Source: Parachryseolinea silvisoli
GTDB taxonomy: Bacteria; Bacteroidota; Bacteroidia; Cytophagales; Cyclobacteriaceae
Length of the DNA stretch: 64,000 bases
Direction of reading: 5' to 3'
Assembly: GCF_021190955.1 (NCBI RefSeq)
Contig: NZ_JAIOAO010000003.1
Coordinates: forward strand, 1,364,001-1,428,000
Part shown: positions 49,808 through 59,030 of the stretch, in pieces
How positions within the stretch are numbered: the first letter of the stretch is position 1
Layout: each line of letters begins with the position of its first letter
Notes under the pieces: generated by a model
The model's database searches: none
What the model was told of the DNA's origin: nothing
Seen by the model: only the letters and a program-made list of their open reading frames with translations
Translations under genes and position numbers: made by a program

Positions 49808-52324
49808 TTATTTTTGCTTTTTCCGTTTAGAGCCTTTGCGGGCCACGGGGGCCGCAGGCCTCTTTCCCATTGAGACCAGGTTGGCAAACAAGCGGTATGC
49901 ACCGGGCACTCCCTCGGGCAGCTCGCGAAAGAACGACAGGCCGGTATAGACAAAATAACCGCTACCATACTGCGCCACGAGCAGGCTGCCGTTTTTCGCG
50001 GGTGACTCGCCGGTATCGTTCATGGACAGAATTGCTTCATAACGCGGATCCCACGGGTTGGGGAAGTACAGGCCCCGCTCCTGCACCCATCCGGCAAAGT
50101 CCGCCTGGGTGATCTTGTTGGGTGTCTGCATCACGCGATGGTCAGGTTTGAGGATGGTGACCGCGGCATCTTCTTCGGTTACGCGGTCGCGCGAGATCGT
50201 CAGTGGATAGGGTGCCAGTAAGCTGGCGTCTACATCACCCGGCGTATTGTATTGCGTGATCAAGGCTCCTCCCTGCTCTACGTACTGTAAGAGTATGGGC
50301 ATGTAGAACTTGATGCGTTCTTGTGTGTTCCACGCTCGAATGCCCAGGACTACGGCATCCAGGCGACGCAGGTTGTCGGGCGTGATCTCTTCGTGTTTTA
50401 GCTCAAGCACATCGTAGCCCATAACGCGCAAGGCTGTCGGTATGTCGTCGCCCGCGCCTTTGATATAACCTACGACCGATCCACTTTTCTTTAACGCTAC
50501 GCGCACCAGGCGGGCCTCTGCGCGTGGCAGTAGTGTTTGTGTTGGGATATGATCGTACTGGATTGTTTGCATGCTGCGATCAAACGTACCTGCTTTGTCA
50601 ACTACGGCAAAGGCTTTCAGCGTTTGTGTTTCTTCGACGGATGACGGCGATACGCGGAATGATACTACCTGCTCTTCACCACGGAAGGTGAGCTTAAAAG
50701 GAATGCTATTGGGCGTGATCTTCCAACCGGTGGGTGCCTCCAGGCGTAGGCCACCTTGTACCGCGCCGTTACCCGTTGCTACCAGCGTGACATTTACAGT
50801 ACGCGATGTTGTGTCGGGAAAGATCAGCACGGAGCTACTCAACGTTACAACTACCGGTGGTACGACCTGGAATGGACGTGATAGCTCACCCCGCGAGGGG
50901 TCGGTCCACTTGTAGATCAGCGGACGTGTGATCGTGATCACCTGTCCACCAACATTGTATAAGACGGACACGCTGATAGCCGGCGGATTTTCGGCTTGCC
51001 CGATCAGACGCGGATCCTGCACGGTAAACCTGCCGATGCCGTGCGGCTCGGACAACCAGTATGGCGACGAGAACTCGCGCGTTTTTATGGTCTTTGTTGT
51101 TTTGATGTTCACCAGTATATTGTTCTTTAGCGGGACCGAACACGTGGAGTCAAAGCCGAGGCCACGCGCCACGATGCGTACGATCGATACTGTCGTCGAG
51201 GAACGATTTACTAATTCCAACGTCGTGCGCACGGATTGGCCGGCAGCTGATTGATAGGTATTGGCGGTCGCTTCGACATAGAGACCGAGGCAGTCCTGCA
51301 CAAGCTGTTCCACTTCGTCTAACTTACGGTCTCGCCATACGCTGGGCGACAGCTTGAGCATTTCCTGACGGATCTGCAACAGGGCTGGGACACTCTCGGC
51401 CGGTGCTTCGTGACGGAAGCTTGCAATGGCTTTATCGACCAACGGTTGAATGCGTTCTCCTCCTTGCAGGCGAGTCCAGGTAGTATTAATTCCTTCGAAC
51501 AAATCTTTCTCGGCGCGTTGGCCCCGCACGTATTCCAGGAACTCGGGTTGGTCGCCGCGGGTACCGGCGGAGCCGAAGCCCTGGCTGCGGTGTTGGCTGC
51601 GGCTGATGGCCGCGATCTCGGTATACGACATGCCCAGGAGCGGACTATACCCCCCTACCGGGAGCGTGACCACGCCGGGTGTATTTTCGTTTATGGATGT
51701 ATTCCACCAACGGCCGGTATTGGTATATAACCGTTTTACTTGCCAGGGGCCGAGCTCACGTGCCTGGTCTGGGTATTGATCCGCACGGGCAGCTGCTTCA
51801 AAACCTTTCTCGGCAAGCATGGCCGAAGCAGTATGGTGGCCGTGGCCGGCACGTTCGTCGGGTGGGAAACGAGTGATGATGACGTCGGGCTGATATTGCC
51901 GGATGATCGTTACTACGTCCGAAAGAATCTCTTCCTCGCCCCAGATTTTAAAGGTCTCTTTGGGCGACTTGGAAAAACCGAAGTCGTTGGCACGTGTAAA
52001 GAATTGCTGCCCACCGTCTATGCGACGTGCGGCTAATAATTCCTGCGTACGCAATACACCCAACTGGTCGCGTATTTCGGAACCGATCAGGTTTTGCCCG
52101 CCATCACCGCGTGTCAGTGAAAGATACGCCGTGGTGGCCAGGCGGTCGTTGGCGAAGTAGGTAATTACGCGGGTGTTTTCGTCGTCGGGGTGTGCTGCCA
52201 TGTACAACACGGATGTGAGCACGCCCAGTTTTTTAAGACGCTGGTGTATGCGGGATGCATCGGGCTGTTGTTGGGAGAATACGTAGACCGGTACGAGGAA
52301 AAAGATAACTATGAGTCGCTTCAT
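49808..52324 (-). CDS. Secreted PIG-L family deacetylase with C-terminal beta domains
   Basis: 838 residues. Signal peptide MKRLIVIFFLVPVYVFSQQ sends it to the periplasm or beyond. Residues 35-250 form a PIG-L/LmbE zinc deacetylase domain: AAHPDDENTRVITYFAND supplies the first zinc ligands (AHPDDE), and RAGHGHHTASAMLAEKGF the third histidine. These enzymes remove N-acetyl groups from GlcNAc-containing compounds or related amides. The second half contains a NEW3-like beta domain (VTLVATGNGAVQGGLRLEAP, GWKITPNSIPFKLT) and an end domain with VVLGIRAWNTQERIKFYMP, a flavodoxin-like region of the kind seen in bacterial PIG-L relatives. First gene of an operon with the 41-aa peptide and the symporter. 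Substrate unknown. Confidence 0.88.
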   Translation of the reverse strand: MKRLIVIFFLVPVYVFSQQQPDASRIHQRLKKLGVLTSVLYMAAHPDDENTRVITYFANDRLATTAYLSLTRGDGGQNLIGSEIRDQLGVLRTQELLAARRIDGGQQFFTRANDFGFSKSPKETFKIWGEEEILSDVVTIIRQYQPDVIITRFPPDERAGHGHHTASAMLAEKGFEAAARADQYPDQARELGPWQVKRLYTNTGRWWNTSINENTPGVVTLPVGGYSPLLGMSYTEIAAISRSQHRSQGFGSAGTRGDQPEFLEYVRGQRAEKDLFEGINTTWTRLQGGERIQPLVDKAIASFRHEAPAESVPALLQIRQEMLKLSPSVWRDRKLDEVEQLVQDCLGLYVEATANTYQSAAGQSVRTTLELVNRSSTTVSIVRIVARGLGFDSTCSVPLKNNILVNIKTTKTIKTREFSSPYWLSEPHGIGRFTVQDPRLIGQAENPPAISVSVLYNVGGQVITITRPLIYKWTDPSRGELSRPFQVVPPVVVTLSSSVLIFPDTTSRTVNVTLVATGNGAVQGGLRLEAPTGWKITPNSIPFKLTFRGEEQVVSFRVSPSSVEETQTLKAFAVVDKAGTFDRSMQTIQYDHIPTQTLLPRAEARLVRVALKKSGSVVGYIKGAGDDIPTALRVMGYDVLELKHEEITPDNLRRLDAVVLGIRAWNTQERIKFYMPILLQYVEQGGALITQYNTPGDVDASLLAPYPLTISRDRVTEEDAAVTILKPDHRVMQTPNKITQADFAGWVQERGLYFPNPWDPRYEAILSMNDTGESPAKNGSLLVAQYGSGYFVYTGLSFFRELPEGVPGAYRLFANLVSMGKRPAAPVARKGSKRKKQK

Positions 52325-52352
52325 TCGGTGGAATATGATTGGACCAAAAGCT

Positions 52353-52360
52353 CAAAAATA
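52353..52360 (-). promoter_or_regulatory. Candidate -7 element of PIG-L operon, TATTTTTG
   Basis: Exact TAnnTTTG on the minus strand, 28 bases before the ATG at 52324. No TTTG at the -33 position, so half of the expected signal is missing. Confidence 0.45.
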
Positions 52361-52423
52361 CGAAAGCAAGATGCTACGATCCACGCGGAAGCGTTGTTAA
52401 TGAAATGTTATTTATAGAAGCGG

Positions 52424-52885
52424 TTATATTTTACCCCGGGGCTCGCCGTTAATCCGAAAAATGCCATTCTCTTCGAAGAAGATAACAACCCGACTGGTGA
52501 CTTCGCGATCCTGGGTCATGAAGTAGATTGAATAAGCATAGCCCTCAGGGTGGCCTTTTAGATCATCGGTAAATCCCAATGTCAGTGGTAGTGCCATCCC
52601 TTCTGTTACTTTGCGCGACAAGACGGTCTCGCCCATGCCATCTTCTATGCGTACGCGTACTTCGCCGGGATAGAGCCGGAGTACTTTAAAGTCTATTGTT
52701 AAGAAAGGCAATAACGGCGGTGTCTGGTGGATATCAGGTCGAAGGCTGCTGTAGCCCTGGGCGACCGGCGCCGCGTGACGCGGTTTGAGCTCGAACTTTA
52801 ACCTGGCTTCAAAATCATCGCCGGCCCTGTAGGGTGCGTCCTCAGGTGTTAAAAATACGAGCAGGGCAATGCATAGCCACTTCAT
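52424..52885 (-). CDS. Hypothetical exported protein (153 aa)
   Basis: 153 residues starting MKWLCIALLVFLTPEDAPYR, a short signal peptide or anchor. The mature part is beta-rich: DFEARLKFELKPRH, LTIDFKVLRLYPGEVRVRIED, LSRKVTEGMALPLTLGFTDD and YAYSIYFMTQDREVTSRVVI. This suggests an immunoglobulin-like or beta-sandwich fold in the periplasm. No family recognised. The ATG at 52885 gives the signal peptide directly. Upstream is thyA on the same strand after a 105-base gap; downstream the PIG-L gene starts 100 bases on, so co-transcription is possible but not obvious. Confidence 0.7.
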   Translation of the reverse strand: MKWLCIALLVFLTPEDAPYRAGDDFEARLKFELKPRHAAPVAQGYSSLRPDIHQTPPLLPFLTIDFKVLRLYPGEVRVRIEDGMGETVLSRKVTEGMALPLTLGFTDDLKGHPEGYAYSIYFMTQDREVTSRVVIFFEENGIFRINGEPRGKI

Positions 52886-52990
52886 TTCCGCAATCGTTTC
52901 CGGTTACAGTCTATAACGTGGGATGCGAACAAAAAGGTTCGGATTAATTTCTGGATTTACATCCGATGTAAGGTAAGGACATCAAATGCC

Positions 52991-53785
52991 TTACACGGCT
53001 ACTGGGGCCTTGATGGCAGGGTGCGCCTGGTAGTCGACGATCTCGAAATCTTCGAAGACGTAGTCGAAAATCGATGCCGGTTTGCGGGCGATCTTTAGTT
53101 TGGGCAGCGGCAGTGGCGTGCGTGTGAGCTGCAACTGAGCCTGTTCCAGGTGGTTGGTGTATAAGTGTACGTCACCGCCAGTCCAAACAAAGTCGCCCGG
53201 CAGCAGGTCGCACTGCTGGGCAATCATTTCGGTGAGCAACGCATAAGAGGCGATGTTAAAGGGTACGCCCAGGAAGAAGTCAGCACTGCGCTGGTACAGT
53301 TGGCAGGAGAGCTTGCCGTCGGCTACGTAGAACTGAAAAAGGGCGTGGCAGGGCGGCAAGGCCATTTGGTCGACCTCGGCAGGGTTCCAGGCACTTACGA
53401 TGTGCCGGCGTGAATCGGGTTTTTGCTTAAGCTGCTGCATGAGCAGTGAAATCTGGTCGATTCGACGGCCGTCGGGCGCCGGCCAGCTGCGCCATTGTTG
53501 ACCATAGACAGGACCAAGCTCGCCGTTTTCATCGGCCCACTCATCCCAGATGGTTACTTTGTTGTCGTTCAGGTACTTGATGTTGGTCTCGCCCTTCAAA
53601 AACCACAACAGTTCGTGGATGATGGAGCGGAGGTGGAGCTTTTTGGTCGTTACCAATGGAAATCCCTCTGAAAGGTCAAACCGCAGTTGTCGGCCAAATA
53701 CTGATAATGTGCCTGTGCCCGTTCTATCTGTCTTCTTCGCGCCATTTTCCAAAATATCGCGCATCAGGTCGAGGTATTGCTTCAT
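52991..53785 (-). CDS. thyA: Thymidylate synthase
   Basis: 264 residues, the same as E. coli ThyA, from the ATG at 53785. It converts dUMP to dTMP using methylene-tetrahydrofolate. The nucleophile is Cys146 in [11 protein letters not shown]. Other conserved segments are [50 protein letters not shown] and [13 protein letters not shown]. The frame is open to 53812, but the ATG at 53785 matches the family N-terminus [12 protein letters not shown]. No dihydrofolate reductase gene follows, unlike the common thyA-folA pair. Confidence 0.96.
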   Translation of the reverse strand: MKQYLDLMRDILENGAKKTDRTGTGTLSVFGRQLRFDLSEGFPLVTTKKLHLRSIIHELLWFLKGETNIKYLNDNKVTIWDEWADENGELGPVYGQQWRSWPAPDGRRIDQISLLMQQLKQKPDSRRHIVSAWNPAEVDQMALPPCHALFQFYVADGKLSCQLYQRSADFFLGVPFNIASYALLTEMIAQQCDLLPGDFVWTGGDVHLYTNHLEQAQLQLTRTPLPLPKLKIARKPASIFDYVFEDFEIVDYQAHPAIKAPVAV

Positions 53786-53905
53786 GGGAATTGTCTTGTC
53801 AAGATGGCGCAATATACGACCGCGTGCATGCGGGAGAAAGTCCAGACGGGCAAATTTCGGGAATGGGTGTTAGTATGTATGGTCGCGTTAATTGGGCTTT
53901 TATGA

Positions 53906-54784
53906 CTAGTAAACTTTCACGCCCTTGGTTACGCGATTGGCGGTGATGCTTACGTGTTGGCAGTCTTCGTAGCCGTAGTCGACGGATATGTCTTTGGTGT
54001 TGTTGATTATGTAATCTTTTACGCCGTCTACTGCGATCAGGCAGGTGCGTTGGTATACCAGGTCTTCATCGACTGATACGGAATAGGCTATGCCCGTGCG
54101 GGTGGTGCCGCTGGCGGTGCTACCGGCGGAGACGATACGTTCGTCATTCAGGGGGTTTTCGTTGCGTTTCCAGGTCCAGGTGATGTCGGACGTGCGGGTC
54201 ATGGTGGTGCCGTCTGGGAATGTGGCACGGCCGTTGGTCAGGGTGACGTGGAAGGACGGCGCGGCTTCTGTACTGGTCGAAACATTTACAGACGTGCGGA
54301 CGCCTTCGATCTTCACGGCGCTGACAGAATAATTCTCTGGGGTGATGATGATGCGGGAGTTGGGCATGAACCGGCGACCGGAATAGGCTATGTGCAATTT
54401 CCCCTGCCGGAGGACGTTGCGCGGGTCGGCACAGCCGGTTGTGCCAAAATCGATGGTGATAACGCCTTGCGGGTTTTGTAAGGTCGAGCCCGTGGCGGGT
54501 TGTACCGTGACAACGACATTGTTGCAGTCAAACCGATCGTCGTCGACGGTGATGGTTGCAGCCGTGCGGCCGCCGGCATACTGGTTGTCGGTAGGCTCCT
54601 GCAGGGCTACGTTGCTGAGGTCGTCCAAATCCTGGTAGAAAGATTCGGTTAGGGCCTCTTCTGGTACGGCTTCGAGATCGGCCCGACCTACTATTTCGTC
54701 TTTACAAGCTTCGAGAAAGCTGGCACCGGTCAGAAGGCTACAGACCAGAAAAAATTGATGAATCTTGAAGGGTCTTTTGGTCAT
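53906..54784 (-). CDS. Hypothetical lipoprotein (292 aa)
   Basis: 292 residues. N-terminal KIHQFFLVCSLLTGASFLEAC places a lipobox Cys near residue 27, so an outer- or inner-membrane lipoprotein. The mature part starts with the acidic KDEIVGRADLEAVPEEALTE. It has two similar beta-rich halves, each with a conserved turn: DRFDCNNVVVTVQPATGS / GTTGCADPRNVLRQGKLHIA in one, and TCLIAVDGVKDYIINNTKDI / DYGYEDCQHVSITANRVT in the other. Four cysteines (C85, C117 region, then C249, C275 region) may form disulfides. Resembles unnamed Bacteroidota surface lipoproteins; function unknown. Divergent from the DUF4159 gene. Confidence 0.75.
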   Translation of the reverse strand: MTKRPFKIHQFFLVCSLLTGASFLEACKDEIVGRADLEAVPEEALTESFYQDLDDLSNVALQEPTDNQYAGGRTAATITVDDDRFDCNNVVVTVQPATGSTLQNPQGVITIDFGTTGCADPRNVLRQGKLHIAYSGRRFMPNSRIIITPENYSVSAVKIEGVRTSVNVSTSTEAAPSFHVTLTNGRATFPDGTTMTRTSDITWTWKRNENPLNDERIVSAGSTASGTTRTGIAYSVSVDEDLVYQRTCLIAVDGVKDYIINNTKDISVDYGYEDCQHVSITANRVTKGVKVY

Positions 54785-54859
54785 ATCGCGTAGTTGCTTA
54801 GTTTTAAACGCTTGAAAGGTAAAAAGTAACCTGGGAACAGGTATACGAAAAGCGTACCC

Positions 54860-55534
54860 ATGATAAAACGTAGTGTAAGATATAGTGTTTTTTTGTATTT
54901 CCTGCTGGCGATGCCGTTGAATGCCAGCAGTCAGCTTTTGGTAAAGATAGCCAAGCTGAAATATCCTGGTGGCGGTGACTGGTATGCCAATAAAACGGCC
55001 TTGCCCAACCTCATTAAATTCTGTAATCAGGAATTAGGCACGAGTCTGGCGCCGGAGGAAGATGTGGTAGAAGCGGGCAGTCGTGATATTTTTTTGTATC
55101 CATACGTCTACATGACGGGGCACGGCAATGTGGTTTTTTCGGACGCCGACGCTGCCAACCTACGTAAATATCTTACGGGCGGTGGGTTTCTGCACATCGA
55201 TGACAATTATGGGCTCGATAAGTTTATACGGCTCGAACTAAAAAAAGTGTTTCCCGAACTGGAATTGATAGAGCTTCCCTTTGATCATGCCATCTATCAT
55301 CAGAAGTTTGATTTTCCCCGGGGGTTGCCGAAGATCCATGAGCACGACGCAAAGCCAGCACAAGGCTTTGGCTTAATCTACGAAGGCCGGTTGGTCGTGT
55401 TTTATTCGTACGAGTGTGATTTGGGCAACGGTTGGGAAGACCGTCGAATTCATAACGATCCTGAAGAAAAGCGGCAACAGGCTCTGCGTATGGGCGCCAA
55501 CCTGATCGCCTATAGTTTTACCAGCGCGCGCTAG
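54860..55534 (+). CDS. DUF4159 domain protein, exported
   Basis: 224 residues. Signal peptide MIKRSVRYSVFLYFLLAMPL ends near NASSQ. The rest is a DUF4159 domain: AKLKYPGGGDWYANKTALPN, LYPYVYMTGHGNVVFSD, LRKYLTGGGFLHIDDNYGLD and VFYSYECDLGNGWED. The fold is related to class I glutamine amidotransferase-like domains but lacks a catalytic triad that I can see. In Bacteroidota and Planctomycetes, DUF4159 proteins often accompany gliding, MoxR/BatA or wall-related genes. Here the partner is the haem/VCBS protein, whose GTG start overlaps this gene's TAG by one base, so the two are coupled. Role unknown. Confidence 0.87.
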   Translation: MIKRSVRYSVFLYFLLAMPLNASSQLLVKIAKLKYPGGGDWYANKTALPNLIKFCNQELGTSLAPEEDVVEAGSRDIFLYPYVYMTGHGNVVFSDADAANLRKYLTGGGFLHIDDNYGLDKFIRLELKKVFPELELIELPFDHAIYHQKFDFPRGLPKIHEHDAKPAQGFGLIYEGRLVVFYSYECDLGNGWEDRRIHNDPEEKRQQALRMGANLIAYSFTSAR

Positions 55535-57057
55535 TGTCCTTGCGTTTTATCACCCGATTCCTACCCGCCGCTGTGATCGTCATAGGGTGTGGTTTGCTAC
55601 CCCTGAGTTGCGAAACGACCGACCACCGGGACGAGCGACTGGCACGCCAGTACTGCGGGAGTTGCCACGCTTATCCTGAACCCGGGCTATTACCAAAAGC
55701 GTTTTGGGCGGCGCGTATCATGCCTGCCATGGCCCTACGAATGGGCTTCGAAGGTATGGATCAGCTCGTTCAAATGGATGAAGATGAGCGGAACGCCCTG
55801 ATGCGCATTTTGCCCGACAAACCTATGCTTTCAGAGGAAGAATTCGAGCATATCAAAGCATATTATCAACGGCACGCTCCCGATACACTTACACTACCTA
55901 CCGCCCTGGTGACACAGCCGTTACATCAGTTTGATGCGATGCCTTATTACCTACCGACGCCACCGCTTATTACGATGATTCAGGCGGACACACTCCATCG
56001 TCAGCTTTTCGTGGGCACGCGCCTGTCCAAGGTATATACCATGACCGAAAATCTGGTTGAAAAGGACTCGCTCACATTACCAGGTCCACCTTCAGCCATG
56101 ATCGTAGGTGATCATCAACGTATATTTCTTTCCATGGGCATTATGGATCCTAACGACGCTACGCGCGGGCAGGTTTGGGTTCAGCCTGACACCGGCACTG
56201 CGTTTGGTCTGATCGATTCATTGCAGCGCCCGGTACATTTTCAGCAGACAGATTTGAATGCTGACGGGCACCGGGATTACCTGGTGTGTGCTTTTGGAAA
56301 CCACACGGGCTCCTTGCTCGCGTATGAAGGCCAGGCCGATGGTACTTTTAAAAAACACGTATTGGCTACTGGCGCCGGTGCGCGGAAGACTATTCTACAT
56401 GACTTCGACAATAACGGATTACCCGACATCGCGGCGTTGCTTACGCAAGGAGACGAACGCGTTATACTCTTGCTTAATTATGGCCAGTTTAAGTTTCGCG
56501 TAACAACGCTGCTTCGTTTTCCGCCGGTATATGGCAGCAGTTTCTTCGAGCTGATTGATTTTAATCACGATCAACATCCCGATATTGTATACAGCAATGG
56601 TGACAATGCCGACTACTCCCCTATTCTCAAACCTTATCACGGTGTGCGCCTATTTCTGAATGACGGCACTAACCGGTTTACAGAATCTTTCTTTTTACCA
56701 CTTCATGGAGCGTTTCAAACCAGTACCCAGGACTTTGATCGCGACGGCGACCTGGACATCGCTGCCATTTCTTTTTTTCCTGACTTCCGGGAGCACGCCG
56801 AGCAAGGATTTGTGTATTATGAAAATACAGATGGGATCTTTCATGCCTATACCACTCCCCTCGCTGCCGGGGGGCGATGGATTACAATGGAAACAACTGA
56901 TCTAAACCATGATCATTACCCGGATCTGTTGATCGGTGCATTGGACTTTGATACGGGTGTACCCCGACCATTAATTCAACAATGGGCTTCCGGAAAAACG
57001 TCGTTGCTGGTGCTCAAGAATACCGCGGGCCTGGCTTCTACTTCCGCCAGGCCGTGA
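55534..57057 (+). CDS. Lipoprotein with c-type haem motif and VCBS repeats
   Basis: 507 residues from GTG at 55534. The signal ends at a lipobox near AAVIVIGCGLLPLSC. Just after it, RQYCGSCHAYPEPGLLP holds a single CxxCH haem-binding motif, with candidate distal Met in PAMALRMG. From about residue 230 there are five VCBS/FG-GAP-type calcium repeats: TDLNADGHRDYLVCAFGN, DFDNNGLPDIAALL, DFNHDQHPDIVYSNGDN, DFDRDGDLDIAAISFF and TDLNHDHYPDLLIGALD. These should fold into a beta-propeller. The protein likely sits on the periplasmic or outer surface; electron transfer or a redox-sensing role is possible. It follows the DUF4159 gene with a one-base overlap and its end overlaps the convergent DUF3298 gene by 20 bases. 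Confidence 0.85.
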   Translation: MSLRFITRFLPAAVIVIGCGLLPLSCETTDHRDERLARQYCGSCHAYPEPGLLPKAFWAARIMPAMALRMGFEGMDQLVQMDEDERNALMRILPDKPMLSEEEFEHIKAYYQRHAPDTLTLPTALVTQPLHQFDAMPYYLPTPPLITMIQADTLHRQLFVGTRLSKVYTMTENLVEKDSLTLPGPPSAMIVGDHQRIFLSMGIMDPNDATRGQVWVQPDTGTAFGLIDSLQRPVHFQQTDLNADGHRDYLVCAFGNHTGSLLAYEGQADGTFKKHVLATGAGARKTILHDFDNNGLPDIAALLTQGDERVILLLNYGQFKFRVTTLLRFPPVYGSSFFELIDFNHDQHPDIVYSNGDNADYSPILKPYHGVRLFLNDGTNRFTESFFLPLHGAFQTSTQDFDRDGDLDIAAISFFPDFREHAEQGFVYYENTDGIFHAYTTPLAAGGRWITMETTDLNHDHYPDLLIGALDFDTGVPRPLIQQWASGKTSLLVLKNTAGLASTSARP

Positions 57058-57814
57058 GTGCTGCATACGGTATATGAATCTCCGTGGGCCCAGCAGCGTA
57101 GGAGGCCACCTCGTAGCTATTGTAATAAAACGTAATGCCGTCTTGTGTAAACCCGTAGTTTTTGTTTAGCTGAAACTTGTTGTCGGGAAACTCGAAGGCC
57201 TGCTGTTGAAGCGAAGTCGTGTCGGCCATTTCCCGTGCCTTGCGGAAGGCCTGCTCGCCTTGTGACGTCAGCGCAGCCTCATAGCCAGGCTTAAAGAAAT
57301 CATCAAGTGTAATATCGCGACCGTTGCGTGGATCGATATTGATGAAATATTTACCGCCACCCCCGTGGGCACCGCCAGTGAAGTATTCATCCTGCGTGGC
57401 GAGTGTCAATAAGGTATCGTTTAGCAGCACGACCGATACGGTGGCGCCATAATACCATCCCCCCGAAGGATCGGGGAATTCTTTTGTGAATTTCTCGAAG
57501 TCTTGAATAAAATCGTGGGCGACCTCCTCCATGGTCTTACCGCGTTGTTCGGGGTTACCCATGTCGGCGGTTAGAAGAATGCGTTTGGAGATGATGACGT
57601 TTACCATCGAGTCTAACCCCGTAAATACGGGATAGTCTACTTCATACGAGGCACACGCCGTCGAGTCGGTCGCACAGCCACCTGCCGATTCGAGCCGGAA
57701 GGATGTCATGGTGTATGCGATGGGGACTTTCTCCTCTTTCTTTTCGCGCATCGTACAGGATGCAACGACCACGATACCTACAGCGAGCACCAGCAACCTG
57801 CGGGTCATGCTCAT
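57038..57814 (-). CDS. DUF3298/RsiV-like lipoprotein
   Basis: 258 residues from the ATG at 57814. Signal MSMTRRLLVLAVGIVVVASC with lipobox Cys near residue 20. DUF4163-like part at about 35-130 (VPIAYTMTSFRLESAGGCAT, YEVDYPVFTGLDSMVNVII), then a DUF3298 domain (TQDEYFTGGAHGGGGKYFIN, DIDPRNGRDITLDDFF, NKNYGFTQDGITFYYNSYEV, GPTEIHIPYAAL). B. subtilis RsiV, a lysozyme-binding anti-sigma factor, has this C-terminal domain, but this protein lacks its membrane and sigma-binding parts. It may bind a wall-related ligand. It starts one base after tlpA stops and is the last gene of the alaS-gatB-tlpA run. Confidence 0.82.
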   Translation of the reverse strand: MSMTRRLLVLAVGIVVVASCTMREKKEEKVPIAYTMTSFRLESAGGCATDSTACASYEVDYPVFTGLDSMVNVIISKRILLTADMGNPEQRGKTMEEVAHDFIQDFEKFTKEFPDPSGGWYYGATVSVVLLNDTLLTLATQDEYFTGGAHGGGGKYFINIDPRNGRDITLDDFFKPGYEAALTSQGEQAFRKAREMADTTSLQQQAFEFPDNKFQLNKNYGFTQDGITFYYNSYEVASYAAGPTEIHIPYAALTAWRK

Positions 57815-57815
57815 T

Positions 57816-59030
57816 TTATTTTTTTGCAAAGATCTCGTTCAGTTTATTGTCCAGCGCAGCGCCACGCAAGTTTTTGGCGATGATCTTGCCCTCGGGATCG
57901 AGTAACAGCGAGAATGGTATACCCGTGATATTATAGGTCTTCGCTGCTTCGGACTGCCAGTACTTCAGGTCAGACACGTGTGTCCACGCCAGGCCGTCCT
58001 GTTTGATCGCCTGTACCCAATCTTTCTTATTGCGATCCAGCGACACGCCAAATACGGTGAAGCCTTTGTCCTTATATTTTTGGAAGGCACGTACGACGTT
58101 GGGGTTTTCCTGGCGGCAAGGGCCGCACCATTTTGCCCAAAAGTCGACAAGTACATATTTACCTTTGAGGGAGGACAATTTCACCACGTTACCCGTTGTA
58201 TCGGGCAGTGAAATTTCCGGCGCTACCTGACCGATCGACAACACCTTCATGCGGTCTACCATGCTGGCAAATTCTTTTGCCACGGCATACTGCGGCCACT
58301 CTTTCTTCAGCTTTTCGGCTACTGCAACATAGGTCGACATATACTGATCTTTGTCCAGCACGTTGCTTTGCAGCAAATTGATGGTGCCCAGTGACGCCGG
58401 TTGACTGCGAAGGTACTCGGCCAGCTTTTCGTGTGTCTTGGCAATCTCTTGCTGATAGGTAGTCTGTATCTGCGCGATCTTCGCGTCATCTTTCGCCTGC
58501 ACGGCTGCTGTGAAATCTTCGTTCAGTTTTGCAATCGTCGGCGAGCGCTCAGCTTCCGCCATGATGCTCTGGGCCTGACGAATGATATCGATCTCGGGCG
58601 AGCCCTTGATCTCCACAAAACCGCGCGCGTCGTTGCCGTCTACGTTAATTTGTATGTTGCTCTTAAAAAGTATAAAATCTACCTGTTGACGGTCGAAAAA
58701 TGTCAATTTATAGTAACCAGGAGCGGACAGTTTGACGGTTTTAGAGTATGTATAGTTGCTCTTCAACTGAATTGTGTCTTGCCATCCTGGCGCACCGGAG
58801 GCATTTAACTCCTGGATGGTGATCTTTCCACCGGCCTGGGGGTAGCCCACCTTGCCACTGACGACAACGGTCCAACCTTCGACAACGGCTTCGTCGGCTG
58901 CCGACTCTTCTTTGCTTGTTGATGAACAGGAGAAGCCCAGCACCAGCATCATAAAGCCGAGCGTATTGAGCCGGCTCCAGAAGCTTCGTAACGGGTTGCC
59001 TGATGTGAGGTATCGATGTGCTACGTTCAT
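57816..59030 (-). CDS. TlpA-like thiol-disulfide oxidoreductase with DUF4369
   Basis: 404 residues. N-terminal signal with lipobox Cys in FMMLVLGFSCSS, so a periplasmic lipoprotein. About 50-140 is a DUF4369-type beta domain (KVGYPQAGGKITIQELNASG), 150-260 is helical, and 270-404 is a thioredoxin/AhpC-TSA domain. The active site CGPC lies in VDFWAKWCGPCRQENPNVV, and the cis-Pro loop in YNITGIPFSLLLDPEGKII. It would reduce disulfides in the periplasm, for example for cytochrome c assembly. Its ATG overlaps the gatB stop by ATGA, so it is translated together with gatB and precedes the DUF3298 gene by one base. Confidence 0.9.
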   Translation of the reverse strand: MNVAHRYLTSGNPLRSFWSRLNTLGFMMLVLGFSCSSTSKEESAADEAVVEGWTVVVSGKVGYPQAGGKITIQELNASGAPGWQDTIQLKSNYTYSKTVKLSAPGYYKLTFFDRQQVDFILFKSNIQINVDGNDARGFVEIKGSPEIDIIRQAQSIMAEAERSPTIAKLNEDFTAAVQAKDDAKIAQIQTTYQQEIAKTHEKLAEYLRSQPASLGTINLLQSNVLDKDQYMSTYVAVAEKLKKEWPQYAVAKEFASMVDRMKVLSIGQVAPEISLPDTTGNVVKLSSLKGKYVLVDFWAKWCGPCRQENPNVVRAFQKYKDKGFTVFGVSLDRNKKDWVQAIKQDGLAWTHVSDLKYWQSEAAKTYNITGIPFSLLLDPEGKIIAKNLRGAALDNKLNEIFAKK

